A stretch of DNA of 64,000 bases from Pseudomonas gozinkensis. Its GTDB lineage: Bacteria > Pseudomonadota > Gammaproteobacteria > Pseudomonadales > Pseudomonadaceae. Of this stretch, positions 59,086-64,000 are shown piece by piece. Position numbers and translations under genes: made by a program. The stretch lies in assembly GCF_014863585.1 (NCBI RefSeq), contig NZ_CP062253.1, positions 5,207,001 to 5,271,000 of the forward strand, written 5' to 3'. Every line of letters begins with the position of its first letter. Position 1 is the stretch's first letter. The notes under the pieces were generated by a model. It searched no databases and had not been told where the DNA came from. It worked only from the letters and a program-made list of their open reading frames with translations.

Positions 59086-60507
59086 TTACGAAACCGAATG
59101 CATCGTACTCTGTGCCGAATCCTTGGGTTGCAGCTTGAACACGTAGAACAACACCGTCAGCAGCACCAGGAACACCGGGCCCACATACAGCGCCACGCGA
59201 GTGTCCGGGAAGTACGCCATCAGGCCGACCACCAGCACCAGAAACGCCAACGCCAGATACGAGCTGATCGGGAACAGCCACATCTTGTACTTCAGACCGG
59301 CACGTTCGCTGGCACTCAGGCCTTTGCGGAATTTCAGCTGGGCCAGCAGGATCATCACCCAGGTCCAGATCGCGCCGAAGGTGGCGATGGACGTCACCCA
59401 GACAAAGACTTTTTCCGGCACCAGATAATTGAGCAACACGCCCAGCAGCAGCGCGAAGATCGACAGCAGCAATGCGCGACGCGGTACGCCGTTGCTCGAC
59501 GTGCGAGCGAAACCGGCCGGCGCCTGGCCGTTCTGCGCCAGGCTGTAGAGCATGCGCCCGGTGCTGAAAATGCCGCCGTTGCACGACGACAGTGCGGCGG
59601 TGATCACCACGAAGTTGATGATGCCGGCGGCGGTCTTGATGCCCAGACGCTCGAAGGTCATCACGAACGGGCTGCCCTGGGTGCCGATTTCGTTCCACGG
59701 GTAGATCGACAGAATCACGAACAGCGCGCCGACGTAAAACAGCAGGATCCGCCAGAACACCGAGCCGATCGCATTCGGAATGGTCTTCTGCGGGTTCTTT
59801 GCTTCACCGGCAGTCAAGCCGATCATCTCCACGCCGAGGTAGGCGAACATCACCATTTGCAGGGACATCAACACGCCCGTCACGCCGTTGGGCATGAAGC
59901 CGCCGTGGGCCCACAGGTTGGAAATCCCCAGCGCCACGCCGTCGTTGCCGAAACCGAAGGCAATGATGCCGATGCCGCCGAGCACCATGGCAATGATGGT
60001 GACGATCTTGATCAGGGCGAACCAGAACTCGAACTCACCGAAGGCCTTGACCGCGATCAGGTTGATCGAGCCCATGCTGACCAGCGCCGCCAGCGCCCAT
60101 ATCCAGCGCGGGACATCGGGAAACCAGATGCCCATGTACACCGCCACCGCCGTGATTTCCGCAACGCAGGTCACCAGCCACAGGAACCAGTAGTTCCAGC
60201 CAGTGAGAAAGCCCGCCAACGGGCCGAGGTAATCCTGTGCGTAACGGCTGAAGGAGCCGGCGACCGGGTTGTGCACGGCCATTTCGCCGAGGGCGCGCAT
60301 GATCACCAGGATCGCCAGGCCGCCGATGATGTACGAGAGCATGATCGCCGGGCCGGCCATTTCGATGGCCTTGGCCGAACCGAGAAAAAGACCGACACCA
60401 ATACAGGCGCCGAGCGCCATCAGGCGGATATGCCGTTCACCGAGTTCGCGTTTGAGCGGGCCGCCTTGAGCGGTTTCGCCATGGGGCGGGTGATTGCCGA
60501 CTGGCAT
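59086..60507 (-). CDS. Amino-acid permease, ProY/HutT-like
   Basis: A 473-residue AAT-family transporter with about twelve membrane helices. The first-helix motif is LGACIGVGLFLGSAKAIEMA, and the later consensus is VEMIGLTAGEAKNPQKTIP. The closest families carry proline or histidine; the specificity is not certain. The start MPVGNHPPHGE at 60507 has GAGGA upstream. Confidence 0.88.
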   Translation of the reverse strand: MPVGNHPPHGETAQGGPLKRELGERHIRLMALGACIGVGLFLGSAKAIEMAGPAIMLSYIIGGLAILVIMRALGEMAVHNPVAGSFSRYAQDYLGPLAGFLTGWNYWFLWLVTCVAEITAVAVYMGIWFPDVPRWIWALAALVSMGSINLIAVKAFGEFEFWFALIKIVTIIAMVLGGIGIIAFGFGNDGVALGISNLWAHGGFMPNGVTGVLMSLQMVMFAYLGVEMIGLTAGEAKNPQKTIPNAIGSVFWRILLFYVGALFVILSIYPWNEIGTQGSPFVMTFERLGIKTAAGIINFVVITAALSSCNGGIFSTGRMLYSLAQNGQAPAGFARTSSNGVPRRALLLSIFALLLGVLLNYLVPEKVFVWVTSIATFGAIWTWVMILLAQLKFRKGLSASERAGLKYKMWLFPISSYLALAFLVLVVGLMAYFPDTRVALYVGPVFLVLLTVLFYVFKLQPKDSAQSTMHSVS

Positions 60508-60941
60508 GGGGGACTTCCTCGTCTTGTTATTGGATGTGACCACCGAGTGTTCAAGCGTCGGCCGATAAGCCTGCGCCTGGGTAAAACCGGCCCTGCTTCG
60601 TGGGCAGGACCGTCCCGCAGAAGCTACCTGCGGGATCAGCGGGGCGTGCAGTATAAAAAGCTTGCGACAGGTTTTTTCACTCTATAAGGCATCTGATTCA
60701 GACGTAAACCTCGTCAAATACAAGGTTTACGAGACAAACCATCCTGCATTTCGAGGATTATTCACCGCACAAATGGGCGTCGAGTATTGCACAGCAATGG
60801 TGCAACGTCATGCAGCGACCGGGTTTGAAGATTTGTTCAGATGCCGGTCGAGCGCCGTCCTTCACAATTTTTTCACCGACGCCAACCACCGACTAAGCTT
60901 CAGACAAGTCCGATCAATCTGCGTGAATGGATCAATCGACT
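60508..60941. other. Divergent promoter region between the permease and the PBP-like gene
   Basis: About 430 bases with no supported gene. It contains two GC hairpins (TCCCGCAG/CTGCGGGA at 60613-60635 among them), a possible -10 TATAAG near 60683, and a 9-base dyad at 60703-60731. Confidence 0.6.
60703..60731. promoter_or_regulatory. Dyad that may be an operator
   Basis: CGTAAACCT (60703-60711) and AGGTTTACG (60723-60731) are perfect inverted arms with an 11-base spacer, just downstream of a possible -10 element. Confidence 0.4.
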
Positions 60942-63900
60942 ATGGGCGCTTTGTGGCAAACCGATTCGAGTGAAAAAGTGGTTCCGACTGAACGTGTGGA
61001 TGAAGCGCCTGTACCTGAGAAACCCCGTCGCAACCGGCATGGGTGGAAGGCTTTCTGGCTCCTGTTGGTGATCATTGCGATTGTCGTGGGCCTTGCCGCG
61101 ATGAAGGAAATGCGCACCTCGCGTTTTCAGTCCCGCGAGGTCAGCCAGTACGCCGCCAGGCTCAAGTACGAACTGCAACCGGGGCCCAGCGAGGCGATCC
61201 GCTATCCGGGCAACGGGCCGTTCGATCTGCGTCTGGGTTACAGCTCGCTGGACGAATTCCTGCCGCGCCTGATCAAGCGCAATTACGTAATCACCGAGCA
61301 GACGCGCTTCTCCCCGGCCCTGCTCAACTACACCGACAAGGGCCTGTTCGTGCCCTACTCCGAGAAGATCCAGGCCGGGCTGTCGATCACCGATTGCCGG
61401 GCCGCGCCGCTGTATCAGTACAACTATCCACAGCAGCTTTATTCAAGTTTCGAGTCGATTCCGCCGGTGGTGGTCAACAGCCTGCTGTTCATCGAAAACC
61501 GCTTTCTGCTGGATCCCAAACAGCCGCTGGCCAACCCGGCGGTGGACTGGCCGCGCTTCGGCATGGCCGCGTGGTCGCAGATCGCCAAGCTGCTGCACTT
61601 GCCGGGACAGTCGGCGGGTGGCAGTACCCTGGCTACGCAGCTTGAAAAATATCGTCATTCGCCCGATGGCCTGACGGTGTCCGGTGGTGAAAAGATCCGC
61701 CAGATGATCTCCGCCAGCGTGCGTGCCTATCAGGGCGGCCCGGACACCTTGCCGGCGCGGCAGAACATCATTCGCGACTACCTCAACAGCGTGCCGCTGT
61801 CGGCAGTGCCGGGGCATGGCGAAGTGCACGGCATGGCCGAGGGTCTGCGGGTCTGGTACGGCGCCGATTTCAATGAGGCCAACCGCAAACTCGCGAGTAC
61901 CGAAACCGATCCGCAGACCATGGCGGACAAGGGCCTGGCCCTGCGCGAAATGCTCTCGCTGATGATCGCCCAGCGCCGCCCTTCGCATTACCTGACCAAG
62001 GGCCGCGAAGAACTGGTCGAACTGACCAACAGCCACTTGCGCCTGCTCAAACAGAACGGCGTGATCGACGCCGCCCTGGCCGATGCGGCACTGGCCAGCA
62101 CCATCAGCTACCGCGACTGGCAGACCCAGCCGACGATTCAACCGATCGAAACCAACAAGGGCATCAGCGTCGCCCGCAGCCGGCTGGCATCGATGCTCAA
62201 CCGTCCGCTGTACGACCTCGACCGTCTAGACCTGTCCGCCACCAGCACCCTGCAAGGCGAGCTGCAAACCCAGGCCACCGCCTACCTGAAAAAGCTCGCC
62301 GACCCGGCCTATGCGACCGAAGTCGGCCTGATGGGCGAACGCCTGCTGACGCCCACCAGCACCACCCAGGTGCGCTACAGCTTCACCCTCTTTGAGCTGA
62401 CTCCGGACGGTTCGCGCGTGCGAGTGCAGACCGACAGCACCGACCAGCCGTTCGACATCAACGAAGGCAGCAAACTGGAACTGGGCTCCACCGCCAAGAT
62501 GCGGGTGCTGACCACCTACCTGCAAATCATCTCGGAGCTGCACGACAAATACGCCGCCATGACCGTGCCCGAGCTGAAGAAAGTCGAGGTGCCGGATCAG
62601 GATCGCCTGAGCCAGTGGGTGATCGATTACCTGATCCAGAACAAGGATCGCGACCTCTCGAAAATGCTCGGTGCAGCTCTCGACCGCAAATATTCCGCCA
62701 GCCCCGGCGAAGCCTTTTTCACCGGCGGCGGCCTGCACGTTTTCCACAACTTTCGCAAAGAGGACAACGGGCGCATGCCGACCCTGCGCGATGCCCTGCG
62801 CGAGTCGATCAACCTGCCGTTCATTCGCCTGATGCGCGATCTGGTGCGCTACACCACCTACTCAGGTCCCAACAACAGCGCCGAATTGCTCAAGGACGAC
62901 CGCGACCCGCGACGTCAGGAATACCTCGCGTCGTTCGCCGACCGTGAAGGCACCTCGTTTCTGCTCAAGTTCTGGAAGAAGTACCGGAACAAGGACACCC
63001 AGGCCCGGCTCGACACCTTCCTCGACAGCATGCGCCCGACGCCGATCCGCATGGCTGCCGTGCACCGTTACCTGCTGCCCAATGCCAGCCAGGAAGACTT
63101 CAACAGCTTCGTGCGCTCACACTTGAAAGGCGCCAAGCTCACCGAGAAACTCACTGACGAACGTCTGGAAAGACTCTATCTGGCCTACGGTCCCGGCACC
63201 TACGACCTGCCGGATCAAGGCTTCATCGCCAAGGTCCATCCGCTGGACCTGTGGATGATCGGTTACCTGCTCAACCACCCCGACGCGACCTTCAAGGACA
63301 TCGTCAAGGCCAGCCAGTTCGAGCGTCAGGAAGTCTACAGCTGGCTGTTCAAGAGCAAGCACAAGGGCGCCCGCGACAGTCGTATTCGCACCATGCTGGA
63401 GATCGAGGCGTTCCTCGACATCCATCAACGCTGGCAGAAAGTCGGCTATCCGTTCGACCACCTGGTGCCGTCGCTGGCCACTGCCATCGGCAGCTCCGGC
63501 GACCGCCCCGCTGCGCTGGCCGAGCTGATCGGCACCATCCTCAACGACGGCGTGCGCATGCCGACCCTGCGCATCGACAGCCTGCACTTTGCCGCCGGGA
63601 CGCCCTACGAAACGAAACTGGTCAATGACCCTCACGTCGGAAAACGGGTGATGCCTTCCGAAGTCGCCACCGCGATGCGTGAAGCACTGTCGCAAGTGGT
63701 GGACTCGGGAACGGCCAAACGTGTTTCCGGCAGTTTCAAACTGACCGATGGAACACCCCTGACCATGGGCGGAAAAACCGGCACCGGCGACAACCGCATC
63801 GAAGCCATCGGCTCTGGCGGACGGATACTGAGCTCCAAGTCGATCAACCGCACGGCCACCTTCGTGTTCTACATCGGCGATCACCATTTCGGCACGCTCA

Positions 63901-64000
63901 CGGCGTTCGTTCCGGGGCGTTCGGCCGAGAACTTCAAGTTCACTTCGGCCCTGCCGGTGCAGGTGCTCAAGGGCATGGCGCCGATCCTGATGCCGTACCT
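60942..64000 (+). CDS. Divergent bifunctional penicillin-binding-protein-like transglycosylase (3' partial)
   Basis: An open frame of at least 1019 residues runs off the right edge. It starts MGALWQTDSSEKVV, with a membrane helix at about 37-54. The transglycosylase part contains FIENRF (candidate catalytic Glu185), GGSTLATQLEKYRHS near 226 and RDYLNSVPLSAVPGHGEVHG. The transpeptidase part has GSTAKMR (Ser516) and GGKTGTG (Lys945). Both sets differ from standard class A PBPs, and the domain spacing is long. It probably acts in the periplasm on peptidoglycan. An in-frame ATG at 60927 is an alternative start; neither has a strong ribosome site. Confidence 0.85.
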   Translation, partial: MGALWQTDSSEKVVPTERVDEAPVPEKPRRNRHGWKAFWLLLVIIAIVVGLAAMKEMRTSRFQSREVSQYAARLKYELQPGPSEAIRYPGNGPFDLRLGYSSLDEFLPRLIKRNYVITEQTRFSPALLNYTDKGLFVPYSEKIQAGLSITDCRAAPLYQYNYPQQLYSSFESIPPVVVNSLLFIENRFLLDPKQPLANPAVDWPRFGMAAWSQIAKLLHLPGQSAGGSTLATQLEKYRHSPDGLTVSGGEKIRQMISASVRAYQGGPDTLPARQNIIRDYLNSVPLSAVPGHGEVHGMAEGLRVWYGADFNEANRKLASTETDPQTMADKGLALREMLSLMIAQRRPSHYLTKGREELVELTNSHLRLLKQNGVIDAALADAALASTISYRDWQTQPTIQPIETNKGISVARSRLASMLNRPLYDLDRLDLSATSTLQGELQTQATAYLKKLADPAYATEVGLMGERLLTPTSTTQVRYSFTLFELTPDGSRVRVQTDSTDQPFDINEGSKLELGSTAKMRVLTTYLQIISELHDKYAAMTVPELKKVEVPDQDRLSQWVIDYLIQNKDRDLSKMLGAALDRKYSASPGEAFFTGGGLHVFHNFRKEDNGRMPTLRDALRESINLPFIRLMRDLVRYTTYSGPNNSAELLKDDRDPRRQEYLASFADREGTSFLLKFWKKYRNKDTQARLDTFLDSMRPTPIRMAAVHRYLLPNASQEDFNSFVRSHLKGAKLTEKLTDERLERLYLAYGPGTYDLPDQGFIAKVHPLDLWMIGYLLNHPDATFKDIVKASQFERQEVYSWLFKSKHKGARDSRIRTMLEIEAFLDIHQRWQKVGYPFDHLVPSLATAIGSSGDRPAALAELIGTILNDGVRMPTLRIDSLHFAAGTPYETKLVNDPHVGKRVMPSEVATAMREALSQVVDSGTAKRVSGSFKLTDGTPLTMGGKTGTGDNRIEAIGSGGRILSSKSINRTATFVFYIGDHHFGTLTAFVPGRSAENFKFTSALPVQVLKGMAPILMPY

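Noticed and set aside
60662..60973. 103-codon open frame upstream of the PBP-like gene
   Set aside because: It overlaps the start of the PBP-like gene, has no ribosome site, and runs through the dyad and possible promoter.

Overview
The window reads as a stretch of core chromosome from a Pseudomonas of the fluorescens group. The evidence is high GC coding sequence, gene orders that match blocks I know from P. aeruginosa PAO1 (groES-groEL; mrp-metG; rnf-nth plus a PA3496-type small protein; argG-motY-pyrC-rnt-peroxiredoxin-bfd-bfrB-grxD; glpFKRD; aatJQMP-aauSR; metE/metR), and several copies of the Pseudomonas REP palindrome (GTGGGAGCGAGCTTGCTCGC type). No rRNA, tRNA, insertion sequence, prophage or CRISPR array was recognised.

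Layout. 1-6.7 kb: end of an unidentified gene, a PAP2 phosphatase, groEL/groES with a heat-shock-type promoter, fxsA, a HugZ-like protein, an SDR dehydrogenase, and the Fe-S carrier mrp/apbC. 6.85-13.6 kb: metG, then an overlapping operon rnfA-rnfB-rnfD-rnfG-rnfE-nth. 13.7-17 kb: a small acidic protein, an orphan response regulator, an AT-rich region with an orphan membrane protein, and argG. 17-25 kb: motY, pyrC, rnt, a peroxiredoxin, bfd, bfrB, grxD and a molybdopterin oxidoreductase. 25-28.6 kb: argF with an Fbp/Pot-type ABC ATPase, phzF-like and ybaK. 28.9-34.1 kb: the glycerol regulon glpF, glpK, glpR, glpD. 34.4-41.1 kb: an acidic amino-acid ABC transporter (aatJQMP) followed by its two-component system (aauS, aauR). 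41.1-46 kb: glpM-like gene, a lipase-like hydrolase, metE and divergent metR. 46-64 kb: a more variable part with GNAT, LysE and Nudix genes, a large protein with a phospholipase A2-like motif, two amino-acid permeases, a nitrilase-type hydrolase, a LuxR regulator, a GltB-like FMN enzyme, GtrA/GtrII/GT39 membrane glycosylation genes and a divergent class A PBP-like protein running off the window end.

The most unusual item is the rnf operon. It has no rnfC, the NADH/FMN subunit. RnfB lacks its membrane anchor and carries a C-terminal tail of three helical repeats that looks like an RnfC tail. Three of the four cysteines expected to hold the intramembrane iron-sulfur cluster of RnfA/RnfE are replaced. 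The flavin attachment motifs in RnfD and RnfG and all RnfB ferredoxin cysteines remain. This looks like a rewired or partly decayed complex rather than a standard Rnf pump.

The second clear result is regulatory: upstream of aatJ there are two AauR-type palindromes about three helical turns apart, an IHF consensus site and a near-consensus sigma-54 promoter, in the expected order, with the matching activator AauR encoded in the same cluster. Sequence comparisons with other species are from memory and were not computed.
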